This document shows positions 37,535 to 49,942 of a stretch of 64,000 nt of DNA, piece after piece. This DNA comes from Lantana camara (taxonomy: Eukaryota; Streptophyta; Magnoliopsida; Lamiales; Verbenaceae), in contig CM074864.1 in NCBI GenBank assembly GCA_037501455.1, forward strand, positions 33,568,001-33,632,000, written 5' to 3'. The notes under the pieces are model-generated. The model did not search any database and was not told the origin of the DNA. It was given only the letters and a program-made list of their open reading frames with translations. The first letter of the stretch is position 1; the number at the start of each line of letters is the position of its first letter. Both the position numbers and the translations under genes were made by a program.

Positions 37535-37563
37535 GTATGCATGGTTAAATGTACCGTTCACCG
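37535..37563 (-). other. Shared motif, 3' copy in F
   Basis: In element sense CGGTGAACGGTAC followed by ATGCATAC. It is a member of the motif seen in C (23372-23412), K (49795-49831 and 55126-55165) and upstream of gag in F (38483-38522). Its function is unknown. Confidence 0.5.
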
Positions 37564-37634
37564 TTGGTTGTGTCATGCATATAATTGGTACCTTCTTCTT
37601 CCCGAACTAGATTTACAGTTGTACTTCGCACCCC

Positions 37635-38333
37635 CTACGCATAAACACCTTCCCGGGCTCGAACAAGCAATCTTTCATCCCTAATAGACTTTTCTCGCCG
37701 CTTTGAGCATGTATCTATTTGATGCTCATCACTCCCACAGTAGAGACACAATCCCAACCGTCTCCTACAACCATCATAAGTGTGGTTATCGCATCCACAA
37801 TAATCATAAAGGAGTTTCCCGGAAGATGTTATTGAAGCTGGGATACGTGGGGCTCCTGAACTCGATCCAAGTGATTATTTCTTTTTCTTGCGAGATATTT
37901 CTTGAGATGCCGGAGTAGGATAAGAGATAGGCCGCTTTCCTTTGTTGAGAGTTTGTCCTGATTTTGAACTTAAGGTCTGCCCGGGTTGAGGATTAGACCT
38001 TCTTGCCTCCAACGAGGTGGAGCCTCGAACCTTCTCTTGGGAGCCACGTGGAGTTAGTTCCCACCCTCTTTTGATTTTCTTGAGTCGTGACCCGGTGGAA
38101 TCCTTATTTCCTTCAAAGATCTTAGCGGGTTGTTGGGTTTGAAACTCCCTAAATGCTATTGAAATTTGGCCCGGCCGTGGTGATGAAGTGAGTGGCGTTG
38201 AAGAAATATACTCTCTTATCCTCTGATCTACTAAACAAACCAAGGACTCGAAAAACTCCTGAGGCTGAACCGGAGGGGGTAGATGCGGGAAAACCCTAGG
38301 CACTTGCTTACAATGAGGGTGATCTTGAGACAT
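37635..38333 (-). pseudogene. Truncated gag of element F with the capsid core deleted
   Basis: The ATG at 38333 follows AATTGCAG|G, as in A. The N-terminus resembles the A Gag (Pro-rich, then QPQEFFESLV and AFREFQTQQP). After about 90 residues the central Gag core present in A is missing (roughly 115 residues). The frame resumes in the Ser/Gly/Lys-rich linker (KRPISYPTP), hits a TAA at 37875-37877, and continues in the same frame through the zinc-knuckle region. The first knuckle is damaged; the second (C-x2-C-x4-H-x4-C, near 37720) is intact. It ends at TAG 37635-37637, where protease would begin. It may be an RNA-binding remnant or simply decayed. Confidence 0.85.
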
Positions 38334-40658
38334 CCTGCAATTAAAACACTAGATATGCATGTTGAATTAATATGCCAATGCAGGTTGCACACTTTGGAAG
38401 TAATATTTCAACATTTTGAAATAATTATGTTCAATCGGAAAAGTACACATAAGTATAGAAATCTAAAAATTTAAAGTAATATATGATGCACGTGCTTATG
38501 GATGCATTGAACCTGTCACCGGAGTAATGGGAAACTTTATCTTGGCAGGTAATTCCTTGTTTGTTGAAATATAAGCTTATCTTGACTGTTGGTTATTTCT
38601 TATTTTTCCCACGGTCTTTTAATTCCAAAATTGCCTAGTAACAATTTGGATGTTCCCACGGCTTGAGATTATAATTTCTTGAACTCGAAGTCTTCTAGAC
38701 TCATGAAATTAGCATCCTGCCTTTTCTTTAATGTTCACTTTCCAATTGTTGCCCTAGTCTTCTTCATGGTTGCCACTTTGATTCAAACTTCCTTGTTTAC
38801 TCTTTAGGAGTTTGAATAACTAAATAAATTCCCTTTTCCATTGTTTGCACTTGATCACCCAGCCTTTACCTAGCAATTCCTTGCCTTTCTTTATCGTTTC
38901 AATTTGTTACTTCATATCTTTTAACATTACTCCACAACACGACAATTCAGCTTGGATCTTGAAATGTTCCCACTAAATAAAACCTTTAGCATGATTGTCT
39001 TTCATAATTTATATTCGCCACGACGCTTGACTTCCCTCATTTCTTCTTTACTCGAAATCATAACCATACCATTTTTCTTATCTTTCCTTGCTTCATTTCC
39101 ACGAAAGTTAAACTTTGTTGTCTTTTCCATACTTACCTCATTGATCCAAATTTTCTTGTGTTAACTCGTGTAATTGTATGGTCCCCAACAAGAACTCTTG
39201 AATTCAATTTCTGCTCCACTATGGAATTAATTTCCCGACTTCCCTTGAAGAGTCAATCTCCAATTATTGTCCCGATCATCAAGTTGCTATCATGAATGCA
39301 ATTCTTTAAATCTACTCTTGGTGAATTGAAGTGGTTATAACCTGCCTACCTCCAAGTATACAATTTCCTCCAAAGTTTCTTCACCATTTTCGTTTGCTAT
39401 TCCCTATCTTCTGTTTTGCTCCCTAAACATGACAATTCAACTTGAATCTGAAAAATGAGCTCAATCCCCCGATTAAAGAATCCCTAGCATCTTTACCTTT
39501 CATGAATAGATCATCCAAAGCTACTAGCTCGATTTGAATTATCGAAATGATCTTCTTCTCTTACTTGAATTTGCTTCCCAATTACTAAGTCTCAATTTAA
39601 CAACACACCTGAATCTTGAATAATTAGTACTCCAATCTCCCTTCACCTGGCTTTCGAATGAAGTATAAATGTCCATGATTGATTCTTTTATTCCGGATCT
39701 CATCCTTTGAGTCATAACTCAATGAACTTGTCTTCGAATTTTTCCATACTTGATCCTTAGTCTAAAATTCCTTGGTAGCACTTTCTGTGAATTGATGATC
39801 CAAGTTGGTAATTCATAAATTTAGATGCTTCTACTTGTTGCTCCATATCTTCCAATTCAACCGCATCCGATCGACAATCTTTTAAAGCCCTTTTTCCGAG
39901 GATACCCCTTGAATCACTCGCTAACGACAATCCGGTTATTCTCCCTAGTCTAGTACTTTGCCTTTCCTGACTGCTTTCATCTACCGCTCCCTATCCGTCA
40001 ATGTATTCTCTCAATACGGCAATTTATCTTGAATCAGAAGATAACCTCGTCTTACCCAAATGTAGAATCCCGAACATGTTGGTTTTCCATAACTGGTTGT
40101 TTGATCTTTCTAGCTGTCGTGTGAGGAATTTGAATCCAATTGGTTTGAAACCAAATGTAATTCCCAATTTGTACTTCGATCGAAAATACTTAATTGCCTT
40201 TCCTTCCACGCCCTGATTTTGGCCTCAACTTACATACCCTTCTCAAATCCCATAGTAGCCCAAAATTATCGAGCAATTGGCCGTGGTTTGGTATTCTTTC
40301 CACAACTTGTAACTCACAACCTTCTTTGAAATAAATGCATGTGGATAAGGCGTGCTCATGTCACATAATGACCACTTAATTAATGCTCACGACAAAATTT
40401 TAATATAAATGCAGCAAGTAATTTATCATTGCTTAAAATAAAACACGTTAAGCACATAATTTCAAATAGTTCAAGATCAGTTAATTAACAATAACTAGCA
40501 GAAATCAATGCAAAGTACAGGTTGTCAAGTAATCTAATTAATTCAGAGAATTCAAATAGCTTCAGATAATATGCAAGACTCTCAATCAACAATTAATCCT
40601 ATGTCGTTCGACCTAGACTTGACACGATACGATACTAGAACCTCGGTTTTGAAACCGG
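38334..40658 (-). other. 2.3-kb region of unknown origin between primer site and gag in F
   Basis: In A the gap between primer site and gag is about 235 bp; here it is 2.3 kb. The sequence is purine-rich in element sense, has no long frame and resembles in composition the interiors of C and K. A copy of the CACGTGCATCAT motif (38483-38522) lies about 150 bp upstream of gag. I recognise no protein or host gene. Confidence 0.6.
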
Positions 40659-40670
40659 GCTCTGATACCA
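40598..40670 (-). promoter_or_regulatory. Primer site and conserved downstream block of F
   Basis: TGGTATCAGAGC at 40659-40670 in element sense, seven bases from the LTR, with the conserved block at 40598-40646. Confidence 0.9.
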
Positions 40671-40677
40671 CCTTAGA

Positions 40678-43255
40678 TATAGCACCCCTTAACACGTGGA
40701 GGTACCACACCCCCGCACTATAGGCCGATCCACATACGAAATGAACAATCCGTACCTGAACTAACCCATAGCGAACGGGTGACGATAAAAGAAACTGGCT
40801 AGCTAGGCGGGACTATACCCCAAAGCAATACAAACTTAGGACATAAAACTTAAAAGCGGAAGCATGAATTCATTAATACATATAGGTACCAACAAATATC
40901 AATACATTATTATCTCCTATATATTATACAAGCAAAAGTCTCCAAACGATAACATACTAACTCTGGACATGACAAAAGCAATATCATGGAAATGTGTGAA
41001 GTGTTAGACCCAGCTGGACGAGAAGACACGACTCTGACTCCCACCTAGCACACGACCGCGACAACCTGAAAGGTGGGGCGTCAGTCCATGGAAGACTGAG
41101 TGAGGGGCAAAACATATATATTAACGCAGTTAACATGCAAGTTATAACCTCGGGTAAGGTTTTATAATTAAAAGTATTATACGTTCACAATAATAGGGAA
41201 CTCGCCCGAGATTACAACTATCAATATTAAATACTCGAATCATTTTCATGCATTCAATACGTACAATACGTGGCCCGACGAGTGAGGGCATTTCTCCGAC
41301 CTTACTCCAACTGTGTACAATACATGCATGCTTTGTTAATCAATACGTGGTTATGCAATTCCCTTATTGTGCAATCGTGCAGGTGTATTCAGGCAATACA
41401 ATAAATACATGCAATCATGACAATAACCCGAGGACAATCCGTGGTTCCGAACCCGTCCCCAGTCTCCTTCTCCCTCCGGTGATGGTGGGATTGCAAGGCC
41501 CCACCATCCAATCTCATTGAGCAGAGGGTACATGAATCCCTAAGCCCGGAACTCCTTCCTCCGCTAATCTCCTAGTGGATTCAGGGGTGACCCTAAATGT
41601 GGTGAGGATAATGTTCGAGTTACCCGTCAGCCCATGCTTTCCCGGTTGGCTCAAATCACTACCCTCGGGCCCAACGTGACATGCTTTACTCGCCAAACCC
41701 GATCAATCAATCAATCACGATGCATGACTTGCTTGAAATTGTGCATAAGTTTAGAAATAAGTATATATATACCTTTTGGCCTGAAACCCACGTAAAGGTT
41801 ATACGGGTTCTACATACTAATAATTAAACCTAACCTTTTCTTACAAAATACAACAAGGACATGCTCTACGGAGCCTGCTCCTCGTCCACGACCTCGTCAC
41901 CTGTGCAAACACGACGTGTATACGTGAGACATGACCTAAAATGGACCAAATATGACGAATGGCGGAAATGCAACGAGACGACGAGGAAAATGCAATGTGG
42001 CATGATAACATGTTGTTTCAGTACATATTGGTTCATAATATAGCAATTCGGGGTCAAAGAAGTCGTCGGATCATGGGGCTAAAAATGTAATTTTATGCAG
42101 AAACTTTTGTTCTGCAAGTCAGGTGGGAACGGCCATTCCGGATTCCCTTTGTAAATGGGAACGGTCGTTCCCATGAATCCCAAAACGCGCCAACGACTTC
42201 ATTTTTAAAAAGGGCGCCTTTAGCTGGGAACGGCCCTTCCGGTACCAAGGCCAAAATGGGAACGGCCGTTCCCATGCTCGGCCGCCTATTTCATTTAAAA
42301 GAGTGGGAACGCCCGTTCCCACTATGCCTTGAGGCTGGGAACGGTCGTTCTCAGTTTCTGCAACTGGTAAGAAACAGAGGAAATAGAGCAGCAGCTACGG
42401 CATAACAACAAAGCTTCCAACAACTCAAGTTTGATTAATAAAGGGCATGAATTTCTGGAAATATGCATGCATACATATTCAACAAGCAATAATACTCCAT
42501 TTAAACACATAAATCATGGAAAATCATCAAGAATCAAGGTTTCAAGTTCATGCTCAAACTTGATCACTCAAGCTACAATTTCCAAGAATTCATGCCATAA
42601 ATCATGTTATAATCATGTAATCATGCTTCAATCAACAAATAATCCATTTAACCACAATTTCTCAACCCTAGCTAATCCATACTTAAACAAGAATCATTAA
42701 ACCATGCATATACCTTGAAATGGAAAGAAATGGAGAAGATAGATGATGATGATGATAAAGCTTCAATTCTTGAATTATTTCTTGAAATTCTAGATGCAAG
42801 GATTGAAAATCTCCTCTTTCTTTCTTGTGGAATGGTTCGGTGAGGGGAAAGGAAGCAACCGATGGATTTTTGGGATGAAAAATGATCAAGGAAGCTCATG
42901 GAATGTTTATACCATGATTCATCCATTTTGAGATGTGTGAAATGCTTAAATTGCAATTTAGTCCTCCAAGAGTTCAAGGCATGCAATCAAGTATGTATAG
43001 TTTCGAAATATGATCAATTAAGTCCTTAAAAGATTATGCAATTAAGTCCCTAAAGTTAAAGAAATATTCAACTAGGGATAATTTCGTAATTAAATCACTC
43101 TCGGTAGTTATTTTATGCAATAAATATTTTCCATGACTTGAAATAATTTTCCCACTTTGATATAAATTCATAAAATTTCATGAAAGTATTATAAAACATA
43201 ATTTATAACATTATTTTAAACATAAGATATTAATAAATAAAATCGGGGCGTTACA
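40678..43255 (-). repeat. 5' LTR of element F (2578 bp)
   Basis: Its plus-strand start reads TATAGCACC instead of TGTAGCACC, so the terminal CA of the element-sense LTR end is mutated. The leader donor site is kept despite a 4-bp deletion (GT 42713-42712, CAAG|GTATAT). The exon-like block is 41900-41835; its donor is changed to GTTAGG. Palindromes lie at 42125-42354. Confidence 0.95.
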
Positions 43256-43260
43256 ACATG

Positions 43261-45755
43261 AAATTAAAAACGGAAGCATATCATTTAATACGTATAGGTA
43301 CCATATTTACCAAAATATATACATAATAGGTACCAACATTAGCTATCAATATATTATCATCTCTTATGTAATGTACATGTCCAAGTATCACAAAATGTAG
43401 TAATAATGATCATAACATGATATCTCCAAAAGTGCTATACATGAAAGGTACAATGCTAGACTCGGTGTAAAGCAAGACCTGACTCAACTCCCGCCTAGCA
43501 CGACCACGACCAAAAGTACCTGAAAAGTGAAGTATCAATCTACCGAAGACTGAGTGAGGGGTAAATATATATATATATAACACGTCACATGCAAGTCATA
43601 GTCTTGGGTGAAGACTTGGAAATGAAATAAATATAAAGTTCAAGAATACTTGTTCTTTGACCGAGAATACGAATATCAGGTTTAACTTGTTAACTTGTCA
43701 ATTTCATGAAACATGTGGCCCCGGCGAGTAAGGGAAATTCTCCAACCTTTCTGCCATCGTGATCGATACGTGCCTGCTTGAATCATGAAATAGGCGATCA
43801 TGCAATTCATTAAGTGCACAAGTAGTAACATAATCATGAGTGAAAACATGCAATAACCCGAGGACAACCCGTGATTTCGGATCCGTCCCCAGTCTCCTAC
43901 TTCCTCCGGGTGATAGTGGGTTTGCAAGGCCTAACTATCCACGACATGGTGTACGTAGGGAACATGACTCCCTGCGCACGGAACTCCTTCCACCACTAAT
44001 CTCCTAGTGGCTTCGGGGGTGATCCCAATGAGGTGAGGATAATTCAAGAGATACCCCGTCAGCCCTTGCTTTCCCGGTTGGCTCAGGAACTACCCTTGGG
44101 CCCAAGTGCAATCATGAACTCGCCGAAACATGCTTGAAATCATGAACAATCATGGCTTGCTTGCATGAAAATGTTTATATTTTAGAAAACGTTTATAGAT
44201 ATAACAGATTTTGGTCGAAATCAACACATAAGGGTGTAATGCTTTTATATACCTAGAACAAAACCTCACCTTTGTTACAAAATAAAACAAGGATATGCTC
44301 TAGAGAGCCTGCTCCTCGTCCACGACCTCGTGACCTGTGCAAACACGACGTGTACACGTGAGACATGACTCAAAATGGACCAAATAGGACGAACGACGAA
44401 AATGCAATGAGACGACGAGCCATGAACAATGTAGTATGAAAATATCTTGTTTTGAAATGTATTCAATCATATAATAGCAATTTGGGGTCAAAGAATGCAT
44501 TGGATCAATGTGCCAAAAATCGAATTTTATGCAGTAACTTTTCTTCTGTCAGACGTGTGTGGGAACGGCCGTTCCAACTTCCCTTTGAAAATGGGAAGGG
44601 CCGTTCCCGTGCCCCTTTAAAACGTGCCAGCATTTTAAAATTTAAAAACGCGCCTCTTGCCGGGAACGGCCCTTCCGGCATACAGGCCAAAATGGGAACG
44701 ACCGTTCCCAGTCTCGCTGGCCTCCTTTACATAGAAGCCTGGGAACGACCGTTCCCAAGATGCACTAAGGCGGGAAGGGCCGTTCCCAATTTCTGCAAAT
44801 TGTAAAACAGAGCAGAAACAGTGGATGGCTACGAGAAACATTAACAAAGCAACAAAGTCCCAAGTTTTGATCAATAAATGCAAGAATTTCTGGGCAACTA
44901 CATGTATAAATATTCAAGAGATGGTAATATATCATTCCAACACATAAATCATGAAAAATTATCAAAGATTCCAAGTTTCAAGTTTGTACTCAACTTGATC
45001 ATTCAAGCTAAATTTTCCAAGAATTTCAAGCTCTAGATCAAGATATAATCATGTAATCATGCTTCAATCAACAAATAATCCATTTATACTATAATCACAA
45101 ACCCTAGCTATCATATATATGATCAAGAATCATGTAATCAACCATACACCCACCTTGGAAGAACAAGAAATGGAGAAGAAAGATGATGGTGATGATTTTT
45201 CTCTAAAACTTGGATAATTTCTTGAAAATCTTGGATGGAATGATGAAAAATCTCTTCCTCTTTTGTGCTTGGATGAACCGAGAGTGAGGGAAGCAAACAT
45301 GTTGGTGAATTTTGGGATAAATTGATCTTAAAAGCTTGGAGATACATATACCGTTTCATCAAATTTTGAAATTTGTGAAATGCCATAAATTACAATTTAA
45401 TCCTTTAAATGTTTAAGTCATGCAATCAAGGATGTATAATTTTGAAATATGATCAATTAAGCCATTGAAAATTTATGCAATTAAGTCTCTAAAGTTGAAG
45501 AAATAAACATATAGGGACAATTTGATAATTAAAGCACTCCCGGTAAGTATTTCACGTAACAAATACTTTTCCATGACATGAAAAATTTTCCAATGATATG
45601 ATTTCATATATTTCGCATAATTAAGATATCATGAATTTTATAAAGATTGGAATGTCACATAGGAAAATAGAAATTTAAAAGAATTAAAATAAATCCTACG
45701 CTCAAAATCTCACACGTGGCGTGTTTACCTGTTCATCCGGAACCGGGGCGTTACA
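43261..45755 (-). repeat. 5' LTR of E, second piece
   Basis: Completes E's 5' LTR (2659 bp in total). In element sense: donor GT 45153-45152, palindromes about 44790-44561, exon-like block 44334-44270 bounded by CACAG and GTGAGG, acceptor CAG 43522-43520. Confidence 0.95.
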
Positions 45756-45760
45756 TAACC

Positions 45761-48248
45761 CGGCTGCCCAACACCGCCTCGGGCGTCCTTACCCACACCT
45801 TCGGGGCCCAGGGATTCATAAGATTCGTAAGGAAATATAAGACTCATAAGAAACATACCTAACTCGCGAAACTAGAAACATATGATTCATACTTAAGAAT
45901 CATACCTTACCGTGCAACTCGGCATATGCTATACATGTACCTCTCCGTGTCTTCCAAATTCATAATATGCTGAGGAAGATCCATAGTTCGCTTGGCACTG
46001 CACGGTTTGGAGCATAGACTCGTTGGAAAATCATTTAAAGCTTATATATGCCTATACGTATAATTTCAGAAGAATTCATATTAAATCGAATTAACAAGAT
46101 CATAATCATACCATAAGCCACATATTTAATATACATATAGTATATATTCGTATGCGGGCTTGAAAACGAGCACATAGGGTCATAGGTCGCATTAACTAAA
46201 AGAAAACAAACCTAAACCTCACCTTCTACCAAAAGTGCTCCCGGAAGAGCGTAGACGACCAAGAAGAAGCTAAATGGCGGAACCGACACCTCTCGAACTC
46301 AAATCTGAGACAAATAAACCCAAACTTATGACTTAGACTCGATCATGAACCAATTAGACGCACGACGATGAAATGAATGCGATGAATGCAAGAAAATATC
46401 AAATGAGCATTTACACGTTTACAAATTTCATTTCACGTTTTTTCCCTTTAATATCATAACATAAATTTCATATCACGTAAAATTTGTATCAAACGAATCC
46501 ATAAAATAAATTCAAGACATTTGACATATAATATCACATATTCACATAGTATATAAGTCATAAACAATTAAAAGAAGGCATTAAAGAGCATGAAATAAAA
46601 TACAAAAATCATGCACGCGAGATCAAATTAATCAAGATCATAACATATATATAAACTTGAAAAAACAATTACATATTTAAAATCAAAATATATAGCATAC
46701 ATTACATTATATATAAAACATAAAATATAGTATATATATATATAAACACACTCACGTAGAGTCAATCCCATGCACAAAATTACATTACAAAAACATGCAT
46801 GCACTCACGTTCAGAAATTCACCTTCACAAACCATGCATACATATTACACATATATATATATCATATATTTAACATATAATATATCATATATATATATAT
46901 GTATACACCTTCACGTACACACACACACACATACAAATTACATTACATAAATGCATGCATGCAAACATGTACATACAAGCACAAATTCATGCACAACCAT
47001 GCATAAACACAATAACAAACCATGCACACAAGCACACAATAAAGAAGTAGGGGAAAAACTACACCAATGTCTGCATAACAGTTCCCCGGCCGGGGACATG
47101 TTCTTTGCAAATTCTCCCCGCCCGGGGAGACACATTACAGAAGCAACGAACAGCAGCAGCAGCAGGGTTCGTCCCCATGGAAACATAACAGCGGTAAAAC
47201 TGACATCGACAAGAAAGAAAGAACCTCAACATATTTCATGCTTTTAAGCTTGTTAATCCCCTATTTTCTTCATAAATCATAGTAGCAACAAAAGACAACG
47301 AGAAGAACAAATAACAACAGCTAAGATCCTCAAATTTTGCTCGAAATCCCCACAAAATAGCCACACACGCACATGACAACACATATTCAAGAATTTCCAA
47401 GTTTTAACCTAACTATTCATCAAATATGGCATATTCATGGATTCTCTAACTTAAAATATGATTCATGTAAGGCAAAATAATCACAAGAACATGGCGATTA
47501 AAACCATACCTTGATCTTGAAGAAGGAACAAGGAATCGGATAGATCGAAGCTGAAAAAGTTAAGAAAATGGTGGTTTCCCTTTTCTTCTTCTTCTTCTTG
47601 GAGCCTTTTTCTTCCTTCTTTGCAGGTTTGGTTCGAGACTCAGCAGCAAAAGAGAGGTAAGGGATGGCTTTGGTTGAGATTAAGGCAAAGAAATGATTAG
47701 GGATTAGGTTTAAAAGCTCAATCATAGGTTATAGGGTTATTTTAGGGTACGTATGGCTGAAATCTGCTTCATCGGGGGTCGAAATGACATCAAAAAATTA
47801 CGAGACTTATTCCATTATGTCTGGGTCGTTGAAAGGAGTTGAACGCCGAAGACGGCACTCGAGTCCGAGTGCCAGAGCTCAAGATAAAAATTAAAACGTA
47901 CACAAGGGTACAAAAATGACTCGTTTTCCAAATGAGTCCAAAACTTTCAAAAAGTTGCAATTAAGTCCAAAGTCAAGTTTTCAATTAAGTCCAATAAATT
48001 TTAAAGTCATACAATTACATACTTAAATCATGTATATCACATAATTCACAAAATTAGCATACTCGGAAATTAAATTAAAAATAGGAAAATTAAATACAAA
48101 AGTTAAAACGTGAAAATTAAACAATTAGAGCATATAAATCTCTTAAACAATTAATTCAACGTATTAATTAAATCAAAAGAAGAATTAAAACGTCGAAAAA
48201 ATCTCTCGTGACGTCATACCTGGCTCGTCGGGGAGACGGGGTGTCACA
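45761..48248 (-). repeat. 5' LTR of C, third piece
   Basis: Collinear with about 20380-22868. In element sense: donor GT 47509-47508 (CAAG|GTATGG), palindromes 47083-47096 and 47113-47130, exon-like block 46304-46223 (82 nt). Ends GGGGTGTCACA at 48248. Confidence 0.95.
47083..47130. repeat. Palindrome pair in the C right LTR
   Basis: TCCCCGGCCGGGGA (perfect, 14 bp) and TCTCCCCGCCCGGGGAGA (8-bp arms). Same position as the arrays of other families, with unrelated sequence. Confidence 0.88.
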
Positions 48249-48546
48249 TTTATACTTCATTAAGTATACATAACCAAAACGACTGAAGTCGTCTATGAAG
48301 GTTATGAAATACTGATGGTTGTTTCTCGTACCTACACTAAGTGGTCCACAAAAATCAGTATGGATTAAATCCAATACTTTAGTGGCACATTCCACTTTAC
48401 CATTAAAGGGAGTTTTGACTATTTTTCCTTTAAGACATGATTCACAATGAGTTAACTCTTTAAGTTCATTATCATAGAATGATCCAAAATTAGTTAACTT
48501 AGCAATCCTATCTTTAGAAATGTGTCCTAAACGTGCGTGCCATAAA
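48249..48546 (-). pseudogene. Ty1/copia integrase fragment of element G
   Basis: Encodes the GAG-pre-integrase region (WHARLGHIS, then CESCLKGK) and the start of the integrase core (HTDFCGPLS, ITFIDDFSRFGYVYLM). It is cut on the left by C and on the right by K. The WHARLGH motif is split by K's insertion and completed by bases at 59118 and beyond, showing that the pieces belong to one element. The rest of integrase, RT and RNase H should lie left of C, off the window. Confidence 0.93.
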
Positions 48547-48747
48547 TGTAACGCCACGTGTTTTAGTCATACAGGTACGCGCGCCACACGTGTGAGTTTG
48601 AGAGTAAGAATTCCTTTACATGCTTAATTGAGTAATATGTTTATGTGAATATATGAACTAAATGCTCACATAAGTATCTTGATTTAATTTCTTCCATTCC
48701 GTTTCATAACATATACACATTTCCTAATTCATACAATTCCTAAGCAT

Positions 48748-48790
<43 letters not shown>

Positions 48791-49100
48791 TTGAAACTAA
48801 TTTCATAAAATAAGTGATATTATATATATGCATTTCATGCCTACATTTGAGAGACAAGTATATTTATATATATTATATATCAAATATCTTCATTACACTT
48901 TATACATACGCATACATACAAATATATCTTTGACTATTATATCATATATACAATAAATTACATACATTATATCTTATATACATATATACACAAGAACACA
49001 CACAACACACACAAAATCTCCAAACACACACACACAAACCCTTTATTTCTTATTTTCTTCACACACCCACATCTTTGATTCAAGCAAGAGGTAGAGAAGA
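48547..49100 (+). repeat. 5' LTR of K, first ~554 bp only
   Basis: Matches 55927-56459. Similarity stops at about 49100, so roughly 2.6 kb of LTR and the primer site are deleted. It holds a TA microsatellite (48747-48787) and ends just before the donor-like site would appear. Confidence 0.9.
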
Positions 49101-49942
49101 AGGACTTTCGAAGAAGGACTTTCGAATAAATCAAGCCTTTAGAAGTTGAATTTGGAATAGTTAGAGAAAGCCCATTAATGCGATAGATATGATACAACTT
49201 CATGGAAGATATAGAGCAACCAAGGGAAACGATAAAGAAAGGCAAAGGGCCTTTGGAGGGAAATTATGTGCTCAAGTGTAAGCAATTGGGGATGACCTGT
49301 CTAACCAATTTGAATTCCTAAGAGATAAGTCAAGAGGACTTGATCAAGAAGAATTCGGGTTCAAGAATTACGAAAATTTCGGACATTGAAGAAGATTTTA
49401 ACAAAGGAATCAGCAAGGAAAAGACTCAAAGGGCCGATTTCGGGAATGTGGAAGGATTGGGCTTAAGTGACACCTTCGGATTGAGGGAATCTTATCCCTC
49501 AAGTTAGTGGGAAATTAAGAATCAAATTTGAAGTAAGGAGATTTTTAAAATTTGGAATGAGCGAGTTCGGGAAGAAAGAAATAGGTGGAGACACTTCGAG
49601 TTCTAAGAGAATGAAAAGTTTGAGAGCTTTGAGGTTCAAGGTTCAAGGTTGTAAGTAAAGTAGGGTTGTTGGATTTTGGGAATATGGGAAAATGCAAGAA
49701 GAATTAAAGAAGTTAGAAGACCGTGGGTATACAAGAAGTAGTCGATGAATTTGATGACCGGAGATCAAGTCACCCAGCTAAAGGTTTTCCTCTACGGTGA
49801 ACGGTACTTGCATTCATAGCACGTGCATCATACAATATATTAATTATTTTAATTTTATCTTATATTCGTTTAATTGAAGTAATTGCTCAAATGTGATGTA
49901 TACTTTAATTGCCGAAATTTTGCTACATGCATGGAACATTCT
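49101..49942 (+). other. Interior of K, left part
   Basis: Purine-rich, no open frame of note, no recognised domain. A 14-bp direct repeat (aagaaggactttcg twice, near 49098) marks the deletion junction. The motif CGGTGAACGGTAC...CACGTGCATCAT is at 49795-49831. ATTCT at 49938-49942 is J's target duplication. Confidence 0.55.

Larger units (their letters stand above)
34553..43255 (-). mobile_element. Element F: non-autonomous gypsy element with partial gag and no pol
   Basis: LTRs 34553-37134 and 40678-43255; target duplication ACATG at 34548-34552 and 43256-43260. The LTRs are very similar, so the insertion is fairly recent, yet the 3.5-kb interior has only a truncated gag (37635-38333) and no protease, RT or integrase. 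F was probably mobilised by an autonomous relative such as A or intact copies of E, with which it shares primer site, polypurine tract and LTR ends. Confidence 0.95.
26955..45755 (-). mobile_element. Element E: Tekay-like gypsy element with decayed gag-pol, interrupted by F
   Basis: 3' LTR 26955-29615, polypurine tract 29616 onward, gag-pol 29653-34134, primer site 34369-34380, 5' LTR 34389-34552 plus 43261-45755. Target duplication TAACC at 26950-26954 and 45756-45760; the uninterrupted site is in C's left LTR near 20377. With F removed it is about 10.1 kb. It is the closest relative of A in the window. Confidence 0.97.
9032..48248 (-). mobile_element. Element C: large non-autonomous gypsy element, heavily interrupted
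   Basis: The left (3') LTR is 9032-9525 plus 19902-22868. The interior is 22869-25311. The right (5') LTR is 25312-26193, 26793-26954 and 45761-48248. With insertions removed, the right LTR is about 3.53 kb and the left 3.46 kb; the missing 73 bp lie beyond D. The interior is only 2.44 kb with a gag remnant and no pol, so C depended on another element's enzymes. C is inserted in the integrase region of copia element G. TTTAT at 48249-48253 is one copy of its likely target duplication; the other is off the window. Confidence 0.9.

Noticed and set aside
38334..40658. Decayed pol inside F
   Set aside because: I searched by eye for RT, RNase H and integrase motifs on both strands and found none; position before gag also argues against pol.
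46951..47247. 98-aa frame in the C LTR (also at 21574)
   Set aside because: It is present in both LTR copies and composed of CA-repeat and palindrome translation; no coding support.
48168..48557. A single 129-aa frame across the copia fragment
   Set aside because: Its first residues come from K and its last from C; only 48249-48546 is copia sequence.
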